From contig DBMR01000106.1 in NCBI GenBank assembly GCA_002298785.1, forward strand, positions 3,521 through 67,520: a stretch of DNA of 64,000 bases, given 5' to 3'. Each line of letters begins with the position of its first letter. Within the stretch, counting starts at the first letter, position 1. Below the pieces are notes generated by a model. That model had not been told where the DNA came from. It was given only the letters and a program-made list of their open reading frames with translations, and ran no database searches. This DNA comes from Verrucomicrobia subdivision 3 bacterium UBA693. GTDB taxonomy: Bacteria; Verrucomicrobiota; Verrucomicrobiia; Limisphaerales; UBA8199. Below, piece by piece: positions 9,239 through 17,657 of this stretch. The position numbers and the translations under genes were made by a program.

Positions 9239-10174
9239 TTAGCGGAGGTAATCCATGAGCGACGTGCTCATGAGCCTGGCCGCGCTCTGCAAGGCCGCCT
9301 GGTAGGCGGTCTGGACAGAACCGAGTTGCACGAGGGTCTGTGCCAGATCGGCGTCGACATTTTGCGAAATCGATTCGCGGTCGGTCTGACTCTGGGAAGT
9401 TGCGGCCGTGGCCGCAGCCTGGAGTCGCGCCGAAAGGGCGCCGTGATCGGCCACATGATTGACCAGGTTATCCTCGTCCTTGGCCAGGCCCGCACGATCG
9501 TTGGCACTGACGGCGGCGGTGTCTCCCTTCAGGAGATGGTCGCGCAACGAAATCAGGTGTTGGAGGAAATCGGCGCCAAAGCGATCATCCGACAAAAGAC
9601 CACGCGGACCTGAACCGGTGGTGTTGGCTCCCGGCGGGCCGACCGACACGGCGACATCGGCGGAGATTTCTGTCGGAGCCACGCTGGTGTTTCCCTGGTA
9701 GGCGACGGACTGCGGGTTGCCCTGGGAGTCGCGAGTCAGGACATACGGCGGCTTGTCCGACCGCGTGCCACCGAAGAGATAGGCGTCACCCTGTTTGGTG
9801 TTGGCTTGCTGCACCACCTGCTCGATGAGCTGATTCACCTCGGTGGCATACGTCTTCAGCTCGGCGGGGGACTTGGTGCCATCCGCGAGGGTGGCGATTT
9901 CACCGGCGCGGCTGGACACTTTTTGAAATCCCTGTAAGGCGGAATAGACCGCGGCGGCCTTGTCGGTCAGGGCAGAAATATTCTTCTGATACTGGGCCTG
10001 GGTTTGCAGGCGGGTTTGGAGACCGAGCACCTGTCGGGCGGCCTCCGGATCGTCCGAGGCATTCTCGAGGCGACGTCCGGTCGAGGCCTGGCGTTGCAGC
10101 GCATATTGTTTGGAGGACAGCCGATTGAGCTGGTCAACCACCGCGGCATTGAAGGAGTTGGAGGTGACGCGCAT
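9239..10174 (-). CDS. flgL: Flagellar hook-filament junction protein FlgL (HAP3)
   Basis: This 311-aa protein links the hook to the filament, outside the cell, after export through the flagellar type III system. The N-terminus (MRVTSNSFN, then QASTGRRLENASDDP) is the flagellin-like D0/D1 signature, and the C-terminus ends with the matching amphipathic helix around YQAALQSAARL. It is the last gene of the third flagellar block, 11 bp after flgK. The flagellin gene itself is not in the window, so FlgL is not a mis-called flagellin: flgK is immediately upstream in the standard flgK-flgL order. Confidence 0.92.
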   Translation of the reverse strand: MRVTSNSFNAAVVDQLNRLSSKQYALQRQASTGRRLENASDDPEAARQVLGLQTRLQTQAQYQKNISALTDKAAAVYSALQGFQKVSSRAGEIATLADGTKSPAELKTYATEVNQLIEQVVQQANTKQGDAYLFGGTRSDKPPYVLTRDSQGNPQSVAYQGNTSVAPTEISADVAVSVGPPGANTTGSGPRGLLSDDRFGADFLQHLISLRDHLLKGDTAAVSANDRAGLAKDEDNLVNHVADHGALSARLQAAATAATSQSQTDRESISQNVDADLAQTLVQLGSVQTAYQAALQSAARLMSTSLMDYLR

Positions 10175-10185
10175 AAGGAACAGGG

Positions 10186-11610
10186 TTAACGCTTCAGGTT
10201 GATGATATCATCCAGCATTTCGCTGACGGTGGAGACGAGTTTTGCTGAAGCCTGGAAAGCCTTTTGGTACTTCATCATGTTGGTCATCTCTTCATCGAGG
10301 GAGACGCCGCTGACGGAGTCGCGCTGGCTTTGGAGCATTGATTGAACCAGTGATTGATTGTCGATTTGGCTGTTGGTGGAGCTCAGTTTCTGACCCAGGC
10401 TGGTGACAGTGGCGGTGTAATGCTGGGCGAAGGTTTGCTGGCCGAGGGCCGTGATGGGCTGTGAGGCCAGGCGGGCTAGGGAAAGCGCCACCTTGTTGTC
10501 CCCGGTGGCAGTAGAATCCCCGCCGGCCTGGATTTTTCGGGGATCAGCTACCAAGGTGGCGTTGACCGAAATGTCAGTGGCGGTGGTGCCGGTGAAGAAC
10601 GGGGTGCCTGTGCCTCCGGAGAGGTCGTAGCCGGCCTGGTGCAATTGGTTAACTTGCGAGATCAGCGCGCCGGTCATCGAGTTGAGACCTTTGCTTAAAT
10701 CGGCGATCGCACCGTCTCGAACGTCGATGGACCCCTGGATGCTCCCGCCGGTCAGATTCAAAGGAGAACTCGAGCCGGCAGTGCGGAGCAATAATTTTCC
10801 GGTACCGCCATCGTAGGTCTGCAATTTGTCGAGCAAGTCCTTGCCTGAGACCAGCAATTGGCCCCCGACAGTGACGTTAACCGAACCGTCCGCGTTTTCG
10901 GCGGTATTAAAATTAACGAGAGCGGCGAGGCTTTCGAGCTTTTGCTGCCGGAGATCGCGCAAATCGTTGGCGCTGCCGGACGAGCCGCTTTCCGCCTGGG
11001 CGATCTGGCGATTGAGCTCTGAAATCTCCGTGAGCAACGAGTTGGCGTTGCCGGTGTCGGCGGTGATCGAGTCGTTGAGGTTTTGAGAGAGGTCCGCGAG
11101 CCGGCGGTCGGCGCTGTGCAGGCGGGTAGCGAGTTCCTGGGCGGTAGTGATTACCGCTTGCCGGGCGGTCAGGGAAGCCGGGTTGCTGGCGAGGCTTTGG
11201 AACGAGTTAAACAAGCCGTTGATCTGGCTCAGAATTCCGTTGGCCCCGGAAGTGGAGACCCCGGTGATGGCACCGGTCTGGGAGTTCTGCTCGAAAGTTT
11301 CGCCGAGTTGTGCCTGGGCGTTTTGCAGCGCGGACTTCTGCCGAAGCAGGAAGCCGGAGATGCTGCCTTCGGCGCGGATCTGGCTGTCATTGAGCGCGTC
11401 GCGGAGCTGCTGAATGGAAGCGGCCTGAACGCCGGTGCCCTGGGGCCCGATCGGGCTGGACAGGGTCAGGCTGGCGCGCATGATCAACCGCTGCCGCGCG
11501 TAGGCGGGGTTGTTGACATTGGCCAGGTTTTGGCCGGTCACTTCCACGCCCTGACGCTGTGCCTGCAGCGCCCGCGAACCCATATCCAATGTGCCGAATA
11601 GACCGAGCAT
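10186..11610 (-). CDS. flgK: Flagellar hook-associated protein 1 FlgK
   Basis: This is a 474-aa hook-filament junction protein. The N-terminus has the rod/hook family signature (GQNLANVNNPAYARQ), and the C-terminus has the matching helix (SLDEEMTNMMKYQKAFQASA). I chose the ATG at 11610; a TTG nine bases earlier would overlap the flgN stop. The flgN stop codon lies about 5 bases upstream, so translation is probably coupled to its chaperone, which fits the known FlgN-FlgK partnership. Its length is somewhat below the enterobacterial protein (about 547 aa), mainly through a shorter variable middle domain. Confidence 0.93.
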   Translation of the reverse strand: MLGLFGTLDMGSRALQAQRQGVEVTGQNLANVNNPAYARQRLIMRASLTLSSPIGPQGTGVQAASIQQLRDALNDSQIRAEGSISGFLLRQKSALQNAQAQLGETFEQNSQTGAITGVSTSGANGILSQINGLFNSFQSLASNPASLTARQAVITTAQELATRLHSADRRLADLSQNLNDSITADTGNANSLLTEISELNRQIAQAESGSSGSANDLRDLRQQKLESLAALVNFNTAENADGSVNVTVGGQLLVSGKDLLDKLQTYDGGTGKLLLRTAGSSSPLNLTGGSIQGSIDVRDGAIADLSKGLNSMTGALISQVNQLHQAGYDLSGGTGTPFFTGTTATDISVNATLVADPRKIQAGGDSTATGDNKVALSLARLASQPITALGQQTFAQHYTATVTSLGQKLSSTNSQIDNQSLVQSMLQSQRDSVSGVSLDEEMTNMMKYQKAFQASAKLVSTVSEMLDDIINLKR

Positions 11611-11615
11611 AAATA

Positions 11616-12110
11616 TCAACCCACGGCTTCGGCGAGAAAACGCCCTGACACTGGCAGGGGCAGAATCTGGCCGGATTCATTGTAGACCGGGGGGGTATTG
11701 GCGGAGCACAGGCCCCCGATAATTTGCTGCATGGTTTCCAAAGAACGGCTCAACAGCAGGTGATTCTGCTGGGCGCGCTGCTGGACCCGGGCGAGCAGGT
11801 GATGATTCTCCTGGACCAACGCATCGAGCAACGGCCGGTAATCCGGCGGCAGCACCCCGACGAGTGTGTTGAGCGAGGAGTGCTCCGGAAGAGAATAATG
11901 GCGGGCGAGCGTGCGGCGAGCCTCGGCGCGCGCGTCCCGGGCCATTTGAATGGTCTGGGTTTGGGTGTCGATGGCGGAGACGACTTCGTGGATCAGGGCC
12001 GCCTGGCAGCGGACCACCGCGTCCTGCTGCTGATCCAGCAGCGCCAGCATTTCGCCATACTGGGTCAATTCTTCGCGCAGGTGGTGGATGAAACTATCGA
12101 GTTCGTTCAT
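11616..12110 (-). CDS. flgN: Flagellar export chaperone FlgN
   Basis: This 164-aa, mostly helical cytoplasmic protein is predicted to chaperone FlgK and FlgL before export. The family-like parts are an N-terminal helix with EELTQYGEMLALLDQQQ and a C-terminal amphipathic helix rich in Gln, Leu and Asn (RVQQRAQQNHLLLSRSL). The final 30 residues are Pro/Gly rich and unusual. Its start overlaps the flgJ stop (ATGA-type coupling) and its stop lies next to the flgK start. The assignment rests on weak motif similarity plus strong position between flgJ and flgK. Confidence 0.8.
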   Translation of the reverse strand: MNELDSFIHHLREELTQYGEMLALLDQQQDAVVRCQAALIHEVVSAIDTQTQTIQMARDARAEARRTLARHYSLPEHSSLNTLVGVLPPDYRPLLDALVQENHHLLARVQQRAQQNHLLLSRSLETMQQIIGGLCSANTPPVYNESGQILPLPVSGRFLAEAVG

Positions 12111-12454
12111 GAGTGAGATTTCGGAGCGGTGGTTTTGGAAGTGCCGTGCGAATGGGTGGACAGTTCCCTTTCGAGTTGCCGGGCCAGGCCAATGGTGCCG
12201 GATTGGGAGATCATGTCCGCCGTTTGATTGGAAAGCAGGTCGCGATAAATGCCCCCGCTGGCGGTGTTACCTGATCCCTTTTTGTCGAACAAAGGTTTTT
12301 GGGCATTTTCGAGAATATTTCGGACGAGGATGGCCTCGAAGCCTTTGCTGAGCTGGGAGATTTTCTCCGGCTCGGACAGCTTGCTCGAGCGGGCCACCTG
12401 GTCCAGGGCCATGGGCGGGGTGTGCCGCGTGGAGTTGACAGTGGGTAGATTCAT
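12107..12454 (-). CDS. flgJ: Rod-binding protein FlgJ, N-terminal domain only
   Basis: This 115-aa protein corresponds to the rod-cap domain of FlgJ (LSKGFEAILVRNILENAQK, followed by a short GGIYRDLLSNQTADMIS segment). The muramidase domain found in enterobacterial FlgJ is absent, as in many non-enterobacterial flagellar systems where a separate enzyme opens the peptidoglycan. No such hydrolase is visible nearby. It lies between flgI and flgN, with 2 bp after flgI and a 4-bp overlap with flgN, so it is clearly part of the same operon. Confidence 0.88.
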   Translation of the reverse strand: MNLPTVNSTRHTPPMALDQVARSSKLSEPEKISQLSKGFEAILVRNILENAQKPLFDKKGSGNTASGGIYRDLLSNQTADMISQSGTIGLARQLERELSTHSHGTSKTTAPKSHS

Positions 12455-12456
12455 GA

Positions 12457-13596
12457 TCAGCGGGCGATGAGTTCGGCCTGGAGCGCCCCGGCCTGTTTCA
12501 TGGCTTGAAAGATCGCCATCATATCCCGCGGGGTGACTCCCAGGGCGTTGAGGGCCGAGGCTACTTTTTCCACTGTGGGCATTTCCGGCAGGTTGATCAG
12601 GCGCGCTTTGTTTTCGGAGACGTCCGTGCTCGTTTGTGGGGTCACGACGGTTTCGCCGCGATTGCTGAAAGCGCTCGGTTGCGAGACCTGCATCGTCGAG
12701 GCGATGCTGATAGTCAGGCTGCCCTGCGAGATGGCGCAGTTCTGAATTTTGATACGTGAGGTGGCCACGATGGTGCCAGTCCGTTCATTGATGATGATGC
12801 GGGCAGGCGTGTCCGGCTCCAATTCGATCGCTTCGAGGCGCGCAATGAAATCCACCGGACGCGCCACGGCGGGTGGCGGCAGTTGAACTTTGACCGAGGT
12901 GGCGTCTATGGCCTCGGCGGTGTCCGGGTAAGTTTGATTGATCGCCGCGGCCATGCGGGCGGCGGAAGTGAAGCTGGGCTCGCGCAGGAGCAGTTCGAGA
13001 GCCTGGTCATGGACGATGGTGGCCGGGATTTCCTTTTCCACCAGTGCCCCGCCGATGATGGTGGCGACGGTGGGATGATTTTTAGTGACGGTTGCGCCGC
13101 CACCACCGCCTTGACCGGCGGAAAATCCGCCGACGGACAGCGGGCCCTGGGCCACCGCATAGATCCTATTATCAGCGCCCAGCAGCGGGGTTTGGAGCAA
13201 CACGCCGCCCTGGAGCGACTTGGCGTCTCCCATGGAAGCCACCTGGACGTCGAGCCGCGCACCGTTCTTTACAAACGCGGGAATATCGGCGGTGACCATC
13301 ACCACGCCGACGTTTTTGGAGGAGATCGTGGCTGGCGGAACCGTGATGCCGTAGCGTTGCAGCATGTTGGCCACGGTTTGCTTCGAATACACTGGATCTT
13401 TGTCGCCATCTCCCGCGAGACCCACCACCAGGCCGTAGCCGACCAATTGATTATCCCGCGCTCCGGCCACCATGGCGAGATCGCGCACGCGCACGCCGGC
13501 GGTCGCGCTCGGGGTCGCCAGCCAGCAGCATAGCAGCAATAGACAGAGCCGGACTGCGGCGGGGTAGAACGGTGAGTTCGAGGAGTTCATTTTCAA
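12457..13596 (-). CDS. flgI: Flagellar P-ring protein FlgI
   Basis: This 379-aa periplasmic protein forms the P-ring around the rod at the peptidoglycan layer. A Sec signal peptide spans about residues 10-33 (hydrophobic VRLCLLLLCCWLATPSATA). The family signatures follow immediately: VRVRDLAMVAGARDNQLVGYGLVVGLAGDGD and, at the end, LNALGVTPRDMMAIFQAMKQAGAL. The length is normal for FlgI (about 365-380 aa). Its presence together with flgA and flgH shows a Gram-negative-type basal body. The start overlaps the flgH stop by 4 bp. Confidence 0.95.
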   Translation of the reverse strand: MKMNSSNSPFYPAAVRLCLLLLCCWLATPSATAGVRVRDLAMVAGARDNQLVGYGLVVGLAGDGDKDPVYSKQTVANMLQRYGITVPPATISSKNVGVVMVTADIPAFVKNGARLDVQVASMGDAKSLQGGVLLQTPLLGADNRIYAVAQGPLSVGGFSAGQGGGGGATVTKNHPTVATIIGGALVEKEIPATIVHDQALELLLREPSFTSAARMAAAINQTYPDTAEAIDATSVKVQLPPPAVARPVDFIARLEAIELEPDTPARIIINERTGTIVATSRIKIQNCAISQGSLTISIASTMQVSQPSAFSNRGETVVTPQTSTDVSENKARLINLPEMPTVEKVASALNALGVTPRDMMAIFQAMKQAGALQAELIAR

Positions 13597-14258
13597 AACG
13601 GCGCCAGTTTATCCCAAATTTTGGTGAACCAACCTTTGCGCTGTGAATCGGAGATGCTGCCCTTTGAAGTGAAGCGGATGGTGGCATCGGCGACGTTGTA
13701 GCTGTAAACGGTGTTGTTGGCGGCGATGTCATCCGCGCGGACGACCCCGCGCAGCACCATCGTCTGTTGTTCGCCGGAGAAAGCGGTATCTCGGGAACCT
13801 TCGATCAGCAGATTCTTATTGGGCAGGACATCCACGACGCGCACGGCAATCCGGGCGACGATTTTTTCCGAGTTATTGATGGCGCCGCCACCGTTGAAAC
13901 CGGTTTTGCCGTTCATTTTTACGGCCGGCATTTGCCCGCCCTGGGTCATGAGGCCACTGGCGGCGGGGCTGAACAGGAAGCTGGCGACGCTGGCGTCGAT
14001 GCTGGATTCGCGGCCGGTTTTGGTGTTGTTATCTTTGGAGGTGGAGTTGTTCTCCTGGACGATGATGGTGATGATATCGCCCACCCCGGCAGCGCGGCGA
14101 TCGGCGAACATCGGGCGAGCCGCGGTGGTATCGTCACGCCAAAGGCTATCGGCCAACAGCGTCGGCTGCGCGCTGCTTAGGAAGGTCAGCGCTGCCAGGG
14201 CGCCGGCGCCAAACCGGTACCGGGACCGCTTACAGGGGTATGATGATTCTCTTTTCAT
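13593..14258 (-). CDS. flgH: Flagellar L-ring protein FlgH, without visible lipobox
   Basis: This 221-aa outer-membrane ring protein is the partner of FlgI. The family signature is clear: GDIITIIVQENNSTS and later VVDVLPNKNLLIEGSR and VVRADDIAANNTVYS. A signal peptide covers about residues 1-36, but it ends in QPTLLADSLW with no L-x-x-C lipobox, so the usual N-terminal lipidation of FlgH is apparently absent. The only early Cys (residue 9) lies before the hydrophobic core. The start at 14258 overlaps flgA by 29 bp, which is larger than other overlaps in the cluster, and a slightly later start is possible. Confidence 0.92.
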   Translation of the reverse strand: MKRESSYPCKRSRYRFGAGALAALTFLSSAQPTLLADSLWRDDTTAARPMFADRRAAGVGDIITIIVQENNSTSKDNNTKTGRESSIDASVASFLFSPAASGLMTQGGQMPAVKMNGKTGFNGGGAINNSEKIVARIAVRVVDVLPNKNLLIEGSRDTAFSGEQQTMVLRGVVRADDIAANNTVYSYNVADATIRFTSKGSISDSQRKGWFTKIWDKLAPF

Positions 14259-15012
14259 TTTGCACGATGCCGCGCAGTTCGCGGCGGGATTGGAAATTGC
14301 GCAAGCGCACGGTCTGGCCGGGAATACCGTCCTCGAGCACCTCGACTTTCATGGTGATTTGCATGACCCCGTCAGCCATGACGGCATCGGCGGTTTGGCC
14401 ACGATGAACCACCGCGCGGACTTTTAGCGAGCGAGCGGTAAGCGGGGCGCCGGCCGGGAGATTTTCGGTCAATTCCTGGCGCGTGTCGCCAGAAGCCAGT
14501 TCCGCAAGGTCACCTCGGAGGGGCAGCACATCGCGGCGTTCGAGAGCTACGTCGGCTGGATCGAGGACGCGTCCCCGCACCAGCGCTACCCGTGCGACGT
14601 TGATTTCCCGCCAAACTTTCGCTTGCAGCACGGCTTGCCAGACGCCGAGGCTGCGTGTCGAGGTGAGTAGCTCAAATTTCGCGATGAACTGCGGAGCAAT
14701 GCCCGCGGTCGGCATACTGAGAATCTTGAGCGAAAGCGGTTCGTTTGAAATGGTCAGAGATTGCCAGGGACGCGCGAGGCGAAGCTCCAGGGTTCCGGAA
14801 TCTTTGACACAATCGGTTTGCAGCCGATCGGTGAGCAGGCGCAGCAGCCCGGCTTCGTCCAGGGTGGAGCTTGCCAGCGCAGGTGTGGCGGTCTCGCTGC
14901 TGTTGGTGATAGTGGGAGCGGGGGGGGGAGAGGACTCCTGGGCGTTCAAATCCAGGAATCCCCCCTCCAGGCAACACCAGAACACGAGAACAGATCCAAT
15001 CCTGAAATTCAT
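14230..15012 (-). CDS. flgA: P-ring assembly chaperone FlgA
   Basis: This 260-aa periplasmic chaperone helps FlgI assemble. A signal peptide is at the N-terminus (SVLVFWCCLEGGFLDLNAQ). The C-terminal half carries the SAF/AFP-like fold typical of FlgA, with RGRVLDPADVALERRDVL, LPAGAPLTARSLK and, near the end, GIPGQTVRLRNFQSRRELRG. The middle region is poorly conserved, as usual. Position between flgG and flgH supports the call. It overlaps the flgG stop by one base. Confidence 0.9.
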   Translation of the reverse strand: MNFRIGSVLVFWCCLEGGFLDLNAQESSPPPAPTITNSSETATPALASSTLDEAGLLRLLTDRLQTDCVKDSGTLELRLARPWQSLTISNEPLSLKILSMPTAGIAPQFIAKFELLTSTRSLGVWQAVLQAKVWREINVARVALVRGRVLDPADVALERRDVLPLRGDLAELASGDTRQELTENLPAGAPLTARSLKVRAVVHRGQTADAVMADGVMQITMKVEVLEDGIPGQTVRLRNFQSRRELRGIVQNEKRIIIPL

Positions 15013-15794
15013 TAGCGCTTGAGGTTGTTGCCTTGTTGCAGCATTTCGTCGGCGGCCTGGACCGCTTTGGAATTCACTTCGTAGGCGCGCTGGGCCATGA
15101 TGAGTTTGACCATTTCCTCCACCACTTTGACGTTGGACATTTCAAGGTATCCCTGCGCCATTTCGCCGTAGCCGTTCTCGCCGGGATTACCCAACTCCGG
15201 GGTTCCCGAGGCCTGGGTTTCGCGGTAAAGATTCCGGCCGATTCCTTCCAGCCCAGCGGGGTTGACGAAGCGCACGAGTTGCACGCGGAAGTTGGTCTGG
15301 CCGTTCGGCCCGCTGTAGGTGACTTCGCCGGTGGGGGCGATGGTAATGCTGGTGGTGCCGGGAGGCACGGCCTGGAAGCCGCCTTGCAGCGGTAACCCGT
15401 CGCTGGTGATGATCCGGCCGTCAGAAGAAGTCTTGAGCGCGCCATCGCGGGTGTAGGCGCGCGTGCCATCCGGCATTTGTACTTCGAAAAACCCATCCCC
15501 ATTGATCGCTACGTCGAGGCGTTCGTCGGTCTTGCTCAATTCGCCGGTCGTGAACACTTTTGAGGTTGAAACCGCGTGGGAACCGTGGCCGACCTGGAGG
15601 CCGGTGGGGAGTTGGTTGCCGCCACCTTGATCCGCGCCGGCGGAACGGGTGGTTTGATACAGGAGATCCTGGAACTCGATCTTGCTCTTCTTAAACCCGG
15701 TGGTGTTGACGTTGGCGAGGTTGTTCGCGATGACGTCGAGGTTCACTTGCTGTGATTCCATTCCGGCCGCGGAGGAGTAAAGGGCGCGCAACAT
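15012..15794 (-). CDS. flgG: Flagellar distal rod protein FlgG
   Basis: This 260-aa protein forms the distal rod crossing the P and L rings. The N-terminus MLRALYSSAAGMESQQ and NNLANVNTTGFKKS are diagnostic, and the C-terminus ends with VNSKAVQAADEMLQQGNNLKR. The length matches typical FlgG (about 260 aa). It starts 5 bp after flgF. FlgE in this cluster has nearly the same length, but only this gene starts with the FlgG-type MLRAL(Y/W) signature. Confidence 0.95.
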   Translation of the reverse strand: MLRALYSSAAGMESQQVNLDVIANNLANVNTTGFKKSKIEFQDLLYQTTRSAGADQGGGNQLPTGLQVGHGSHAVSTSKVFTTGELSKTDERLDVAINGDGFFEVQMPDGTRAYTRDGALKTSSDGRIITSDGLPLQGGFQAVPPGTTSITIAPTGEVTYSGPNGQTNFRVQLVRFVNPAGLEGIGRNLYRETQASGTPELGNPGENGYGEMAQGYLEMSNVKVVEEMVKLIMAQRAYEVNSKAVQAADEMLQQGNNLKR

Positions 15795-15799
15795 GAGAA

Positions 15800-16552
15800 T
15801 TAGCTGGGATTGCCGAGTTCACTGATGATCTTGCCCATATGCTCGTCGTGGCTTTGGATGACGCGTTGATTGGCCTCGAACATGCGCATGGCACCGATGA
15901 GATTGACCATTTCGTTGGAAGGGGTGGTATTGGAGCCTTCGAGAAAGCCCTGGCGCACGGAACCGGTGGCGCTGGCCGGAACCAACGCCTGGTTTTGCGC
16001 CAGAAAACAACCGCCACCCATCGGGGTCAGCAATTGCGGATCCTGAAAGTCCACCAGCTTGAGTTTGCCACGTTGTTCCGAGCCTTGGGAGACTTCACCG
16101 GAAGGGGCGACCTGGATGGGCGCGGCGATGTTGGTATCCATTTGGATCGGGCCGGACTCTCCCAGCACCAGGTAACCGAGTTTATTGACGAGTTGTCCCT
16201 GGGCGTTGAGCTTGAAACCGCCATCCCGGGTATAAGCGGACGCGCCATTCGGCAACTGCACCTCAAAGAACCCCCGGCCTTCGATGCCCAAATCGGTCAG
16301 AGTATCAGTGGGTTCGAGCTGGCCGGGAGAAAAATTAGTGACGGCGTTGGTGGCCGGGAGGGTGAGGCGCTGGCCGGCGGAGTCAGGGACGTTGGAGCCG
16401 GCGTTCATCAGGCCCGATTGGATGGCGCTGAAAGACAGGTCCTGCTTTTTGTAGCCCGGGATGGAACTCGAGGTGAGGTTTTCTGAAATCACCTCTTGCC
16501 AGCGAGCGTTGGCGTTCATCGCCGCCGCGGCTTGATAAAGGCTCACATTCAT
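15800..16552 (-). CDS. flgF: Flagellar proximal rod protein FlgF
   Basis: This 250-aa rod protein of the FlgE/F/G family starts with MNVSLYQAAAAMNANARWQ and contains SENLTSSSIPGYKKQDLSF, a diverged version of the NN-x-AN-x-x-T-x-GFK signature. The C-terminus has EMVNLIGAMRMFEANQRVI. I chose the ATG at 16552: the frame is open upstream, but those residues are not family-like and the sigma-54 promoter lies there. GGAGGT at 16561-16566 looks like a strong ribosome binding site, yet by the -12 rule it would lie upstream of the transcription start. It is the first gene of the third flagellar block. Confidence 0.88.
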   Translation of the reverse strand: MNVSLYQAAAAMNANARWQEVISENLTSSSIPGYKKQDLSFSAIQSGLMNAGSNVPDSAGQRLTLPATNAVTNFSPGQLEPTDTLTDLGIEGRGFFEVQLPNGASAYTRDGGFKLNAQGQLVNKLGYLVLGESGPIQMDTNIAAPIQVAPSGEVSQGSEQRGKLKLVDFQDPQLLTPMGGGCFLAQNQALVPASATGSVRQGFLEGSNTTPSNEMVNLIGAMRMFEANQRVIQSHDEHMGKIISELGNPS

Positions 16553-16567
16553 ATCCGGATACCTCCA

Positions 16568-16583
16568 AGCAACGCTTGTGCCA
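16568..16583 (-). promoter_or_regulatory. Sigma-54 promoter of the flgF-flgG-flgA-flgH-flgI-flgJ-flgN-flgK-flgL block
   Basis: On the minus strand the sequence reads TGGCACAAGCGTTGCT, a perfect fit to TGGCAC-N5-TTGCW. If the C of the -12 GC (16569) is at -12, transcription begins near 16557, only 5 nt before the flgF ATG. Confidence 0.9.
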
Positions 16584-16665
16584 AAGGGTTTTGGGCGGAT
16601 TTGGTGTCCTGAAAGGCTGGAACTGGCAGAATCTACCGGTAGTGGCGAGCAGAAATTGCCCTTGC

Positions 16666-16905
16666 TCAATACTGGCACTGAATCTCGTGCACCATGCCGC
16701 AGGTGCAACGGACGCGGATCATGGTCACGCGATCGCCGTCTCGCACGAGGGACAACTCGGGGGTGGCGGGGCCCGGATTAATCGGAGGAGGAGTGAGAGG
16801 CTGCGGGGCAGATGGCGCAGGAGCGGCGGGAGCGGTGTGGGGAGCGAACACCGGCGAAGCTGCCGGGTGAGACGCTACCGTGAAAGGGATAAATTTATCG
16901 GTCAT
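16666..16905 (-). CDS. Small Pro-rich protein with a C-terminal Cys motif (orf79)
   Basis: I do not recognise this 79-aa protein. The N-terminal 25 residues are ordinary, and residues 20-50 are a Pro/Ala-rich linker. The last third, VRDGDRVTMIRVRCTCGMVHEIQCQY, is compact and carries three Cys and one His in C-x-C-x4-H-x3-C spacing, which could bind zinc. Its start overlaps the motB stop (ATGA), so it is translated with the stator genes. No signal peptide is seen. A cytoplasmic accessory of the stator or export apparatus is possible, but this is inference from position only. Confidence 0.7.
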   Translation of the reverse strand: MTDKFIPFTVASHPAASPVFAPHTAPAAPAPSAPQPLTPPPINPGPATPELSLVRDGDRVTMIRVRCTCGMVHEIQCQY

Positions 16906-17657
16906 GAGGCGGCCTTGGTAGTGGCGGCGGATTCATTTATGTGGCTGCCTTCCTTGACTTTCAGCACCACCGTGACCCGGCGGTTAACCTCGGAAGAGGG
17001 CTCGGTTTCAGGCATCGGGTCGGTGTCCGACAGGCCGGCCACTTTGCGAACCTGCGTTTCGAGGACGCCGTGCAGCAGCAATTTGCGCCGCGCCGCGTTG
17101 GCGCGGTCGGAGGAAAGCTCCCAGCCGCCATAGTTCTCCGCGCGCGCAGGGCTGCCGGTTTCGGTGTGGCCTTCGAGCTCGATTCTGAAGGTGGGGTAGC
17201 GGGCGATTTCCCAGGCCAGGGTAGAAAAGACCCAGTCTCCATACTTGGTGAACTCGCTCGTGTTACCCTCGAACACCGGCTTGGTCGAGCGATCATACAC
17301 GTTGATGCGCAGCCCTTCGGAGGTCATCTCGATTTTGACGCTGTTCTGGTTTTCCTCCTGGCGTAACATTTTGGCGAGATCCTCCGTGATACGGCGGAGC
17401 AACTCGATCTGGACGGCGCTGGCGGAATCGAAGTTGCCTTTCTCCTCGTGCGTAGCCTCGGCGTTCTTGGTGGGAATGATCCCCATGGATTCCTTGGTGG
17501 CGGAGGAGAACGGATTGCGAAACGCGCGTTCGACGGCCTCCTTGATGCGGGTATCCTGGGCGGTTAACCACAGCACGAGAAACAACGCCATCATCGCTGT
17601 CACAAAATCCGCGTATGCGACTTTCCAGGCGCCGCCGTGATGACCGTGCTTCTTCAT
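16902..17657 (-). CDS. motB: Flagellar stator protein MotB
   Basis: This 251-aa stator subunit is anchored to peptidoglycan. The N-terminus MKKHGHHGGAWKVAYADFVT leads into the single transmembrane helix MMALFLVLWL. The proton- or sodium-binding aspartate is Asp17 in AYADFVTAMM. A plug-like segment follows (RNPFSSATKESMG). The OmpA-like peptidoglycan-binding domain occupies the C-terminal half, with IELEGHTETG and LSSDRANAARR. The ion type cannot be decided with certainty. It overlaps motA by 4 bp, as expected for a co-translated stator pair. Confidence 0.95.
   Translation of the reverse strand: MKKHGHHGGAWKVAYADFVTAMMALFLVLWLTAQDTRIKEAVERAFRNPFSSATKESMGIIPTKNAEATHEEKGNFDSASAVQIELLRRITEDLAKMLRQEENQNSVKIEMTSEGLRINVYDRSTKPVFEGNTSEFTKYGDWVFSTLAWEIARYPTFRIELEGHTETGSPARAENYGGWELSSDRANAARRKLLLHGVLETQVRKVAGLSDTDPMPETEPSSEVNRRVTVVLKVKEGSHINESAATTKAAS

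Noticed and set aside
16890..16905. CCGATAAA at the start of orf79 as a sigma-28 -10 box
   Set aside because: It is codons 2-4 of orf79, and no TAAA-type -35 box stands at the right distance inside motB.
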